Shown here: positions 24,601 to 35,800 of the stretch, one piece after another | Layout of the letters: the number at the start of each line of letters is the position of its first letter | Numbering within the stretch: the stretch's first letter is position 1 | NCBI GenBank assembly: GCA_025084515.1 | Contig: JAJAGP010000243.1 | Span: 62,001-126,000, forward strand | From: Ancistrus triradiatus | Taxonomy: Eukaryota > Chordata > Actinopteri > Siluriformes > Loricariidae | Direction of reading: 5' to 3' | Length of the DNA stretch: 64,000 nucleotides | Position numbers and translations under genes: made by a program | Notes under the pieces: model-generated | Seen by the model: the letters and a program-made list of their open reading frames with translations, nothing else | Told to the model about the DNA's origin: nothing | Databases searched by the model: none

Positions 24601-27600
24601 TCAGGGACAGGAATACGCCCTACGATGCCACCTGATTGGATGCCTGAAGCGTTTAATCATTTCCTGCCATTGTAACCATGGTAATGCTGTCAAGTATGGA
24701 GAGACTTGAGGATAAATGGGAGGCTATAGATCCGTGTGTGGAAGTAAATGTGAATGAGTGGGTGGTTCAGAGTGAAGGAGAGCAAGGGAAAAACTGACGT
24801 TTTAAACCGGCACATTTTTGTATCTGCCTTCCAAACATGCCTTACTGGATCTAAGCAGGAAAATGTATTACTATATGCCAAAATGCATTCTTGCTTTCGT
24901 TTATTTTAGATGCTGAAATACAAATTCCGAGCTACAGCACTAAACTGCATTACCCTGCTGTCTCAATGGAACCGTGGTTAATACCTAGCACAGTGGTTTC
25001 TTGCTGCAAGTTTGCAAATAAATCCAAACATACCTTTCAGTTTTGGGCTCAGTGTGTTCAAAATGTGGTTATAAATTTTTTTTGGGGGGCAGAACTCATA
25101 TTAATGCCTCACACCAGTGCATGGTGACCTCAAATAATTTAACATTTTACCTCGATTACAATTAATGAACGATTATTTTGCTTTTGTTGTTTTTCGCCCT
25201 CATAGCTCACTGACTGTTTGTACTGTTAATATTCTCAACTATTAAAGCCGGGATTTTTTTTCCACAAGAGTGCAGCTCAAGGAAACACAGGTGAACTATT
25301 TATTTATTGAATATTTCAACCAACTGAAATCCTTTGCGATGTAGCATGATGTAAACTTGACTATTTTTTTTACACTTTCTTGAATCTTCTTCCATTAACA
25401 TTTACAGCATTTAGCAGACGCCCTTATCCAGAGCGACTTACAATTAATACAATCTTACAATCCAAGCAATTGTGGGTTAAGGGCCTTGCTCAAGGACCCA
25501 ACGTGGCAGCTTGGCAGAGGTGGGATTTGAACCCTGGATCTTTTGTTCCATAGTCCAGTACTTTAACCGCTAGGCTACCACAGTCCATAATGTGTGGCAG
25601 TCATAAAAACACAATAGGGAACTGATTTAGAGCATAAAAAATGTCTGTATATGAAATTTTGATTCATTTTCAAATAATTTCCCAGCCCTATGGCATACGC
25701 TTGACACAGCTGATAGTAGCACTACATTCCTTTACTCGTGCTTTAGTTACAGCTGTGTGTTAGACACAGTGAGGTATAAAGTATTTATAAAATAAAAAAG
25801 TACTGATATCGACCTGGGAATTGGTACTGATCAATACCCAGAGTTAGGTATCAAACTGGGATCAGTGCTTCAAGTATTATTTAATATAACTTGCTTTCAT
25901 TATGTACTGTTTTTTTTTTTTACCTACAAATAATTTATTAGAAGACAACCACTAATTAAATCCAACCCAATTACTGAGGCTTTTAATTATGCAAAACCAG
26001 TTGACATTGTTTGAGGAAACCCCATTTCAGACAGCAAAGTGCAATATGAGAGGAAATATCAGATTTCAGACCACACAGAGGGGAAATATAATCTGAGCTA
26101 AAAAGGGTCAAGGAGAAAGAGCCCCCAACGGAGCTGAGAATAACATGAAACTGACAATGATCCTTCACAGAAGAGCCTACATTTGATTGTGCCTTGGGTT
26201 CCTCAAAGACAGGAACCTGATTTTTCTCACCCGGCACTTAATACTGTATAAAGACTTGTTAATATCTTGGGACAGCCTGAGCCGTGGTCTCCAAGGAACT
26301 GTCTCACATCTTAATCCCAGTCCACTTTGCCATAAATTAAGCTATTCACTATCAGTTAAACTGAGGAAGTAGACGAGTTAGACACGCGGTCTTAAAAACC
26401 GCACAAACAATACACTACAGCTCAGATTAGACAGGCTACAGGATTAACATCACTTACCCATGAAGCTCAGGTGTACATAGCTCTGATTTGGTCCATACTG
26501 ATGTTGCCAGATTGATGAGAAAGCACCTGTCTCGCATAATAAATCGTGCGCCGGTGAAATCAGTGAGGGTTTGGTGCACTGTGCAAACAACTATCCATCC
26601 CATTTATACCCATAAAAGGTTAGAAAACAGAATTATTCCATCAACAGATACTCATCAACTTGCAAATATCCAGATTCATCATCCGCCAAGCCTCCACTGA
26701 GCACCATTAGTAACTTCTGTTACGTCTTGATGTAGAGATTCACTGATCTTTCACCCACTGAAAATGGACCTTTTTCAGCCAAAACACAACATTCTGTAGG
26801 CATGTAGAGCTTGTTATTGCAACATCACTGTTTTGGCACAAACTAAACATCCTCATACATGCAGTGTACTATAAAAATCCTCTCACCGGCTTCACTTTAC
26901 TAGGTTTGACCCCCTTTCTGCCTTAATTCTCCATCTCAGTTTCAGCAAGGTGCCGGGCACATTCCTGTGATTGTGGTCCATATTGACAGATCACCGCACA
27001 GCTGTTGCAGATTTGTCGTCACCACATCACAAAAGTGTGTTCTTTACTGCTCTTTTTCAGGTCATTCTCTGTAAACCCTAGACATGGCTGTGTGTGAAAA
27101 TCGCAGTGGCTTTGAAATGCGAAGTTCAAAGCCACTTAAATCAACTTTTCTTGCCCATTCTGATGCTTGGTGTGAACTTCAGCAGGTCGTCTTGATCATG
27201 TCTACACAGCTATCTGACTGTCTAATTACATACTTACTGTACATTAATGAGGCCAATTAGTGCATTCCAATAAGACTACAAAAACCGTCAGAGTTTGTGT
27301 AAATAAAATCCAGTGACTATGTTAGTTGGTAAATATTTTTGTTGTAGTTACATTAACCACTAAACTCCACTGTTTTGTTGGCACTCACACCATAAACAAA
27401 AATACTGTGTAGATGGTTATGCAATATTGCTTAACCCGAACAAATAATATTAAATAGTGCTCAAGCTAAATTTTTCTTGAACACTGTATTAATGCTAACC
27501 AAAAAAGGCTGACGTTGTAACCTTTATGGTTAAAGCTCCTAATTCATACAACGTATCGTCAAAAGTGCTTACCGCGATATTATTGTTTGGTCAAATCGCC

Positions 27601-28303
27601 CAACCGTAAGACAATAAAATTAGTGTAAGTGCTAAAGAGAGAGACGCATATTTTGGTATAGTTTAGTAAATATTTAAACTATAGACAGGTATTTGGACCA
27701 GTAGGTTGGTAACATCTTCAGGGATATCCCTGTTAGCTGTTACGAAGCTAAAGCTCGCTCCACTAAAGAGACCTAATATTAACTAACTATCGAGTAATTT
27801 CCAAAAAACAAACCGATAACTTAACAAAAACGACACACACCCCAACGCAACAAAACTACACTAATTAATTCATTTTCCACGTTCATAAATCTGCAACAAA
27901 ACAACACTGGCGTCGTCTGCTAGCTAAACTTGTTTAGCTACGTGGCTAGCACCAGTGCCTATTCGCATCGCTCCACAGCAGTCAACGTTAACTCGATGGT
28001 ACGATCCCAAACGGCGGCGCGCACCCTTCCATGGTGCCCTACAAGAACCCGTACACGTCATTACGCCAACCCCAATGCTGTGCACTTCTTAATCGCGTAA
28101 CAGTCCAATTGGGATGCGACCATCATTTCAGCGGAGCGATCCTACGCTAGAGTTCGACGCCGATGGAACAATGATATCGTGCAAACCTGAATGTAGTTGC
28201 TCTCGCAATATTCCGCGACTCGCTCTAAATTGGCATAGCTGTCCAGTAAAGCTCCTCTGCCTGCAGGAATCTCTTCTTCCAACAGCATTTGTAACTCCGC
28301 CAT
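15234..28303 (-). CDS. abi2: Abl interactor 2, WAVE complex subunit
   Basis: The exons, in transcript order, are 28303-28187, 22797-22630, 22531-22355, (microexon 22185-22168), 22077-21980, 20568-20422, 19231-19110, 18643-18473, 17295-17107, 16950-16864, 16120-15929 and 15409-15234. They sum to 1644 bp, or 547 aa (553 with the microexon). Residues 1-154 are the Abi N-terminal helical and homeobox-homology region (MAELQMLLEEEIP, MLDIQASQLRRMESSINHI). Residues 155-490 are serine- and proline-rich, including the conserved TQKPPSPP and RENSGSGSVG. The C-terminal SH3 domain (about 490-545) has ALYDY-like AIYDYT, WF and GLFPGNYVE. The family links Rac/WAVE-Arp2/3 actin assembly to Abl kinases in the cytosol and at lamellipodia. 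VVEYSDPYAEEDPPWAPRTY and HSPYRTLEPVRPP match ABI2, not ABI1. The start is the only ATG giving the canonical N-terminus. Confidence 0.97.
15511..15913. repeat. (GA)n / AGAGAC-type microsatellite in abi2 intron 10
   Basis: About 400 bp of (AG)n passing into irregular AGAC-rich and then regular AGAGAGAC units. It fills most of the 519-bp intron between the proline-rich exon (ending 15929) and the SH3 exon (starting 15409). On the transcript it reads as a CU/UCUCUG tract starting about 15 nt after the 5' splice site. Long Ser/Leu frames through it are artefacts. Confidence 0.95.
16370..16690. repeat. Dispersed repeat in abi2 intron 9, copy 1
   Basis: It shares with 41625-42030 segments such as CACTTTGTAG, CACCCAAATAG, GATCTGTGCTGGTCCTG and AGAGAACAGAGT. 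It is a family of moderate-copy fish repeats with no coding frame. Class not determined. Confidence 0.6.
17400..17990. repeat. Dispersed repeat in abi2 intron 8, copy 1
   Basis: Starts near TTATTAGGTACACC. It shares with 26895-27270 the order CAAGGTGC-GGG, GGTCCATA-TGAC, CACAGCTG-TGCAG and TTGATCATGTCTAC. No reading frame of interest; class not determined. Confidence 0.6.
19343..19823. mobile_element. MITE-like element with GTGGGCGAT inverted ends
   Basis: The left end CTAGGGGTGGGCGAT and the right end ATCGCCCAGCTCTAG are imperfect inverted repeats about 480 bp apart. Between them is non-coding AT-rich sequence. No clean 8-bp target duplication was found. A related GGTGGGCGATAT start is at the right edge of the window (about 63858). 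It lies in an abi2 intron. Confidence 0.6.
21333..21520 (-). repeat. tRNA-derived SINE with L2-type tail
   Basis: The reverse complement has the TTAAGGTGCTGGACTATGGA head, GGACCAGAAGGTCC, a GGGTTCAAATCCC box B, and a tail ending TGTAAATGTAG. It lies in abi2 intron 4. Confidence 0.8.
22168..22185 (-). CDS. abi2: abi2 18-nt microexon (WLLRFK)
   Basis: The minus strand reads an AATGTAG acceptor, 18 nt encoding Trp-Leu-Leu-Arg-Phe-Lys, and a GTAAGG donor. It sits between the exon ending GHGVK (22355) and the exon starting VNAQNMK (22077). The same six residues are in the mammalian ABI2 isoform as I recall it. The exon is in frame and phase 0 on both sides, so it can be skipped without frameshift. 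Confidence 0.85.
23728..24045. mobile_element. hAT-type MITE, CAGTGTTTCCCAACC ends
   Basis: The ends CAGTGTTTCCCAACC and GGTTGGGAAACACTG are perfect inverted repeats enclosing 318 bp. The flanks CTCTAGAG (23720-23727) and CTCTAAAG (24046-24053) form an 8-bp duplication with one mismatch, the hAT hallmark. No transposase. It sits in abi2 intron 1. Confidence 0.9.
25395..25586 (-). repeat. tRNA-derived SINE with L2-type tail
   Basis: A nearly full copy of the family: tail TTTACAGCATTTAGCAGACG at the left, GGATTTGAACCC box B, and a tRNA-like head at the right (CTAGGCTACCACAG). In abi2 intron 1. Confidence 0.85.
26895..27270. repeat. Dispersed repeat in abi2 intron 1, copy 2
   Basis: Diverged relative of 17400-17990 (see that entry). 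It ends near GTACATTAATGAGGCC. No coding content. Confidence 0.5.
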
Positions 28304-28420
28304 CTTCACATCTTACTAGCTGGCTGTCACAACCCGATCTGCGGCCTCTGCTGCAGCAGCGGCGCATGCGCACCTACTCCTACGCATACGTAGCGTAAAT
28401 CATCAAGCCTAGGGAAGCCT
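28304..28420 (-). promoter_or_regulatory. abi2 promoter-proximal region with NRF1-type palindrome
   Basis: A locally CpG- and GC-rich stretch directly upstream of the abi2 start codon (28303). It includes the perfect palindrome GCGCATGCGC at 28362-28371, the core of the NRF1 binding consensus, 59-68 bp upstream of the ATG. No TATA box is evident, fitting a housekeeping-type promoter. The function is inferred. Confidence 0.55.
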
Positions 28421-29869
28421 CTTTAGGTACCGTGTGGGTGTGTGTCTGTACAAATGAAAACGCGCATGGGAACATGATCGATTTTAGCCGACACCACTCT
28501 TCATTGTCACTTTTTAGTACAATTACACAACCGTTCAGATGCCATGTATTAAAGCCATAAACAAACAGAACTCATTAGACCAGAACCATCAGGGTTAAAG
28601 CTGCTTTCGATCAACCCGAGACGGGTTGAAACAAATCTACTCTTAGGAAACTACTGTTGAAGTGCTAGTGTTATTCTGCGCGTCGGCTTGTTCTGTGACA
28701 GACCCTACTGTCTATCCTGCACAGGACCGTCCTGGTCTGTTTCTGTCTGAAACTCAAAACTTCACTTTGCCAGAGGTAGGATCAAATGGACTGGCTCAGT
28801 CAGAAAGTGCACTCCAGTTCATATCCCACCTCAGGTGAGGTGAGGTTTGCATCCGAGTTGGCCCAGCTTTGGTACAAGGATAAACCAGACCTTCCCTCAG
28901 AAGACCAAGAACAAAAAGGGGCAGGAAGGACTCCCACCAACACTTACCCCCAAAGTTACAGGCTCACTCTAGAAAGGGGGTTGTGTCTGTAACAAACTTT
29001 AATATTAAAAAATCAAATTCTAAATTTTCTCAAGCATATACCACGTCTGAGTCTTAATTTGGGCTGCGTTGAATTCCAGGGTTGCCAGATCCCATAATAA
29101 AAAAACAGGTCTATGGTAGCAAAGTCTCTCAGACAAAAAGCAGACCTGGCAACCATGTTACTCTCATGTTACTCTGCATGCATGAACAGACTGAGAAAAC
29201 CAATTGAAATCGTATTATGGGTATATATGCTAAGAGAAACCTGATTACTGGGGTAAAATCCAGCTCTCTTTAACGGATTTCTTAATCTTATTTCTAGAAA
29301 AGTTTGCTATATACATGAGCACTTGAGAATGCATGAGAATAACTGTGGAAATCCAACTATGATCGAACTCGCTGAACTGACTTGACACTAAAGCACAAAC
29401 ATTTTGCTTCTTTCTTCATTTATATTCACGTTTATGTGGGTGAACTAAAGAATCTGTGGTATTGATACGTCAGTTAAATCCACCCATTCCACTACATTTG
29501 CAGTGTATGCAAATCCAGAACACAAGTTGGACTGCTGAACAATTTTATTAGGAAAAATAACAGCAAATGAGGCATTATTCTAGGCATTGTTGTGGATTAG
29601 GCTTGAGTGAAATGTCCTGAAGACAAAGAAACCACTGAAGTCTGCTTATTCCTATTCTAAATAACATTAATCGTGTATTTTCTGAAGACAGATAATACTT
29701 TATAAGGCATTGCGAATCATTTGAGACGTCTGTCTAGTGAGCCTGAATACAGGCCGCATCTGATGTCACTTTCTTAACTTATCAGGCTCCGAAAAAAGAG
29801 CCCGGTAAATAGACTCCAGCCAAATCTTCAAACCTGATCTCTTAAAGCTGTCACTCTACCAAGTCTGAA
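28421..29869. other. abi2-cyp20a1 intergenic DNA
   Basis: Separates the 5' end of abi2 from the 3' end of cyp20a1; both are on the minus strand. A dispersed repeat fragment with GGGTTGCCAGATCCC and GACCTGGCAACCATG lies at about 29075-29220. A minus-strand AATAAA at about 29544-29549 is a candidate cyp20a1 polyadenylation signal. Confidence 0.45.
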
Positions 29870-32800
29870 TCAGTTCCTCTTGCTGACTGTGATCCAGGTG
29901 TCATCTTTGGGCGTGGACACCAGCTCGTACCTGGCCTCTACCACCTGGCCTTTGAGCGAATGCAGCCGGAGCCTGCGCACCAGCGTGCTCAGCAGCACCG
30001 CCGCCACAGTGTATGCAAATCTGAACGAGGAAACGAAGAAGAAGGTTTTTTTTTTATACCACCTACGACCAGCAACAACAGCATTTTCACAAAATACTCA
30101 GGAAAAGCAGAACATCAATATATCCACTAACATCCTTTTTAAACAGAAGCGTGTGCAGAGATTTTGTCAGTAGTCCGATCAGGGAGTTTACAAGGACTTG
30201 AGTAACATCAGATACCGGGAAATCTCCGGGTTTACATGCCCCAGCAATAATCGGATTTCTGCTTTGCAACCAGCCAATGAACTCACAGAAAGATGCAACG
30301 TAAACTTCAACCTCTAATATTAAATAACCAAATTCTTCATTGCCTTGAGTATATATTGCATTCCTGAGTCCCCACAAAGTGTTTTTTTATAGCCTTTTAT
30401 CAGGTGCTGCGATTAATTCCAGATCCCAAAAGACAATCCCTCACCTGGTCTGTGTAAATAAGCCCAAAAAAAGTGAAAACTCTAGAAATAAGTAGACCTG
30501 GCAACCATGTTTTTTTCCACTAGTTGCTCTGCGCACATGCACAGACTGCCAAATCCGACTGAGATCGGGTAACTGATACACTGGTGTAAAAAAGTGTTTT
30601 CTCCCTTCCTGATTTCCTATTTTCTCGCATGTTTGTCACACTTAAGTATTTCGGAATATCAAACCAATTTAAATTAATCAAAGACAACACACGGGAGAAG
30701 AAAAATCCAAACCTACATGGCCCTGTGTGAAAAAGTGATTGCCCCCCTGTTAAAACATAACTATGGTTTATCACACCTGAGTTCACGGTCTCAATCAGGA
30801 CATCCCTTAAACAGGACCTGCCTGACAAAGTGAAGAACATCAAAAAATCCTTAAAAACTACACATCATGCCGAAACTTCAGGAACAATTGAGATAGAAAG
30901 TAATTGAGATCTATCAGTCTGGAAAGGGTTATAAAGCCATTTCTAAAGCTTTGGGACTCCAGCGAACCACAGTGAGAGCCATTATCCACAAATGGCGAAG
31001 ACATGGATCAGTGGTGAACCTTCCCAGGAGTGGCCGACCGACCAAAATTACCCCAAGAGCGCAGAAACGACTCATCCAAGAGGTTACAAAAGACCCCACA
31101 ACAACATCCAAAGAACTGCAGGCCTCACTTGCCTCAGGTAAGGTCAGTGTTCATGCCTCCACTATAAGTAAGAGACTGGGCAAAAATGGCCTGCATGGCA
31201 GAGTTCCAAGACGAAAACCACTGCTGAGCAAAAAGAACATTAAAGCTCGTCCAAGTTTTTCCAGAACACATCTTGATGATCCCCAAGACTTTTGGGAAAA
31301 CATTCTGTAGAGACACTTTGGAAGATGTGTGTCCCATTACATCTGGGGTAAAAGTAACACAGCATTTCAGAAAAAGGACATTATAGCAACGGTAAAATAT
31401 GGTGGTGGTAGTGTGATGGTCTGGGGCTGTTCTGCTGCTGCAGGACCTGGAAGACTTGCTGTGATAAATGGAACTATGAATTCTGCTGTCTACCAAAAAA
31501 TCCTGAAGGAGAATGTCCGGCCATCTGTTCGTGACCTCAAGCTGAAACGAACTTGGGTTCTGCAGCAGAATAATGATCCAAACCCCAGCAGCAAGTCCAG
31601 CTCTGAATGGCTGAAGAAAAACAAAATGAAGACTGTGGAGTGGCCTAGTCAAAGTCCTGACCTGAATCCTATTGAGATGCTGTGGCATGACCTTAAAAAG
31701 GCCGTTCATGCTGGAAAACCCTCCAGTGTGGCTGAATTACAACAATTCTGCACAGATGAGTGGCCGAAATTCCTCCTAATGCTGTAAAAGACTCATTATC
31801 ACAAACGCCTGGTTGCAGTTGTTGCTGCTAAGGGTGGCCCAACCAGTTATTAGGTTTAGGGGGCAATCAATTTTTCACACAGGGCCATGTAGGTTCGGAT
31901 TTTTTTCTCCCTTAATAATAAACACCTTCATTTAAAAACTGCATTTTGTGTTTACTTGTGTTGTTTTTGACTAATATTTAAATTGGTTTGATGTTCCGAA
32001 ACACTTAGTGTGACAAACATGCAAAAAAATAGGAAAACACTTTTTCACACAACTGTATATCTTTATATAATTAATTGGGATTAATTTATAGGAATAATAT
32101 AGAATAAATCTAAAAGCTCGCTGTGAGCCTTTCCATGCAGGTTACCTGAGTTCAGGGCAGGCCTGGCTTCCGGAAAAGCCCAACAGTGAGAAGCTCTTCA
32201 TAACCGACTGCTCTGTAAATCTATCAGGATCAAACCTGTAGAGGGAGACGAGCACCAATAGGATCTTATCCTCTGTGTTTGTAAAGAGCCATACAAACCC
32301 TTAAACACGCCTACCTGTACGGTAAAGTCCAGGTATCTGTATCTTGTAAGACCACACCAAGAGCGTAGATAACCAAAGTCTGTTACAGAGCAACAACAAC
32401 AAGCAAAAAAAGCTTCATAGGACAACAGTATGCTGAAAATAGAAAGACGTTCATACAACCCTATGCAGGGAATAAAATCAAATAAGACACTTATGCTTAT
32501 TTTAATGCAAGCATTAAAAAAAATGAAAGAAAACATCAGTATGTGGAAACGTTGAGGCACTCAGAACTTGACTGACTTGTTAAAGGTTCCATCGCAAAAA
32601 GCTACTCACTTCTTTGGGAATGACATGTCCGTCCACCTTCCCTTCAACCTCCTGGAGCCTGGCTGCAATCGGCGTCAGTTTGGCAGTGCGTACCGTCTCG
32701 TTCAGCACCTGCTGACAATACCTGCACAAACAACATCCACACACATGGTGGTCAGATAGTGGTAGAAATGTAAAGAAACAGATACAAAAACTCTCCAAAG

Positions 32801-35800
32801 TTAATGGCCAGCAAAGACCAGGATTCTAGGCAATTCTGTTCCTGAAACAGCCTTTACTAACGACTTTCTACACCCTGAACACATTACACGTGGTCCCAGA
32901 TTCAAATCAGTAACTAAACAAAACACTAAGAGCTTTGGTCCCAAAGAAAACCCTCACAGACACAGGGAGAACATGCAAACTCCACCACTGTAAACAATAC
33001 AATAAAATAACATAAGATCTGTTCGTTTCAAGTTCAGAACTGACCTGAGCTGTGGTATCTTGTCCAATGAGACGGGCCCATCACCGAGCACTTCTACCAA
33101 TTCCTTGTGCAGTTTGTCCTGCACAGCCTCTGAGGTGGAGAGAAAGTGTACTGCCCATATGCACACTGGGAAAAAATCAGGAATATATAGACAAGAAAAC
33201 GAAAATGAAGGACTGAATGAGTAAAGAGAAATTAGTGAACCAAATTCAACAAACAGATACACGTTCATGAGTGCGTTTACATTTAATAATCCGCTAAACA
33301 AGAAATGCATTAAACAGAGCTGGATTTCAGCTCAGTAAGTGGATTTCTCAGAGCATTCTCTGTTATTCTTATTTCAGTCGGGTTTCTCGGTCTGTCCAGG
33401 CACACAAACGGAACCAGCGACAGTGGAGAGCCAATAGAATCAAACACCATTGGCAGGTCTGCTTATTCTAAGCGACTTTTAGCTAATTTTTCTATAAAGT
33501 AGCTTACAAATACTGGTCGTTACAGGTAGCAGGTTTCTGGGGCTTGTTTCTGAAGTCTAGCTGCTTATTTGATCTTGCTCCCTGATCCTGAATCTTTCAC
33601 CAGCTTCAAGTTGGTTTTGTTAAACCTCTCTCATGTTGTAACAAGTCACCTGTTTTGGGCTTTTACTTCATTCGGAAGTGTTTCCATAGACCTGGCTGTT
33701 CATTGTCCACACGGGATCTGGCAACCCTGGAATTAAACGCAGCGCCTGCGAAATGGCTACTACCAAACACTTTTGGGGAGCCTCTGAACCGCAGCATATG
33801 CTCTAGGAAATGAAGAAATTGGAATACTCCACCTTCTAGATGATTGCAAACAGTGAAACGGAGACATTTTTAAAAGGCTCTCCAATAAAATGGCTTCGGA
33901 TGGGTTTTAGAAATCCGATTATCGCCCGAGTCATGTAAACCCAGAGTTTTCAAATGATCTGATTCAATAACTACATGCACTTGTTCATCGAATTAGTGCT
34001 AAAATCTGATTTTGTGCAGTTATCAGATCATGGGAATGTGGTAGCCTAGCGGTTAAGGAACTGGACTATGGACCAGAAGGTCCAGGGTTCAAATCCCACC
34101 TCTGCCAAGCTGCCCCTGTTGGGTCCATGAGCAAGGTCCTTAACCCACAATTGCTTGGATTGTAAGACTGTACCAATTGTAAGTCGCTCTGGATAAGGGT
34201 GTCTGCTAAATGCTGTAAATGTCAATAAATGTCAAGAAGAAAATCATCATGGAAATGCACTCGGGTGTCAAACCACTCAACTAGTTCTACAGATAAAACA
34301 AAAAAATAGATGAATCTTAAATTAAGGCATGCTTTCAAGCCTACTTCTGTGTCGAAATCCAGCCACTCAATCAATACTCCAAATGGTTGAGCTCCATGCT
34401 AAAATGATCACACAACTCATAGGAAACGTGTTTTAAAGACATTTTAAAGGATTTCTATACCAGACAGAGCATGAGCTTACAGTTTGCAGTGATGACACAT
34501 CCAGCCAGGGTGAACACCATGCTTTCCTCCATCACCTGCAACAGAAAGGAAATGCAGCAAGAATCATTTACTTTCTAATCGCCGAGTTCGTTTGATAAGT
34601 GCTAGGAAAAGTGATATTGGATAAGAACAGCCAATATCTGCTGTTGCTGAGATCACCTGTCTCTCAGACTGCTTGGCGCAGAGTAGAGAGTCCACGAAAG
34701 CCGACTGGCTGGAACCACGTCCACTTCTCTCCTTTATAACAGACTTCAGCATGGATTCCATCTCGGCCAACGCTGCAGACACATTCGGCCTGAAGTTATT
34801 GCAATGAGTGGAACGGACATGTTTCAGATGCGACCGGAGGCTTCTCGGTCACTCACCGCTTTCATAGTGAGCTTTTCTGCTTGAGCTCTTCTCCAAAGAA
34901 CCATCCAGATAACCTTTACCGATCTCTGACCAGATCTGCTCACGGAAAAACACAAGCAGGACATTACCACAAACCTGAACACCAAAAGGTTTAGACTCGA
35001 ACACTGAACAGGCTCTCATATTTACTCACCGCTTCGTGGTGTTTGCGGAAACGCAAGACTTCAGAATCGTCAGAGAAGCGGCTGCCCATGGCGAGCCGAG
35101 TGACGGCCTTCATGGACAGACCTAGCAGGTGAGCGCAGACGGGAGTGTGCTGGGACTTTGGATACGACTCCCATTTCTCCACCAGCTCCTCAACCAGCTG
35201 CGCATGCCAGGGCGACAAGATATTGAACAATTTGTAAATTTAGGTGCTTTATTTCCACCCAGAACAGCCATGTCTGTGTGTCTCCTCTGCTACCCTGAGA
35301 TAATTACATTTAGTCTATACAAGCATTGTAGTTTAGAACCCAAGCTCCTCAAGGGGGCGCCAAAACATCACTGGAGTCACTTTGTCTGCTCTGAAGTGCT
35401 CCGAGTTTGTCAACATACAATTGAAAGTGTTAAAAAAAATTTAATAACACACTCACAGGGGAAAATCTGTATATTAAATTACTTAAAAAGATGCTGTTTG
35501 ATTTTTTAAATGTTTGGTTGTCTTGAAAAGAAAAAAGGAGCCAAAAAATGCTATAAAAGGAACCCAAGCGATAAGAGATATCATTTTTGCCATGAAGATT
35601 TGCAATGAATCACTTTATTCTTTTGGTCCATGTGTGTGAGCTGGGGGGGCGGAGCATGTCCCAGATACTCGTAGGGGGGTTCCAAGGAAAAAAAGTTGGG
35701 AACCACTGGTTTAGGAGAAGCTCCGGCCCAGTCATCTGGGCATAAATATTTGTCCCTTGTTAAAGTGGCTCAGGTCTTTACTCCTGAATATTTCTCCCAC

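Noticed and set aside
30951..31787. Transposase frames as host genes
   Set aside because: They are split by frameshifts and bounded by Tc1 terminal repeats.
34041..34115. A tRNA gene, suggested by box A- and box B-like motifs
   Set aside because: The same head is repeated in at least seven copies fused to an L2-like tail, so it is a SINE and not a functional tRNA gene.
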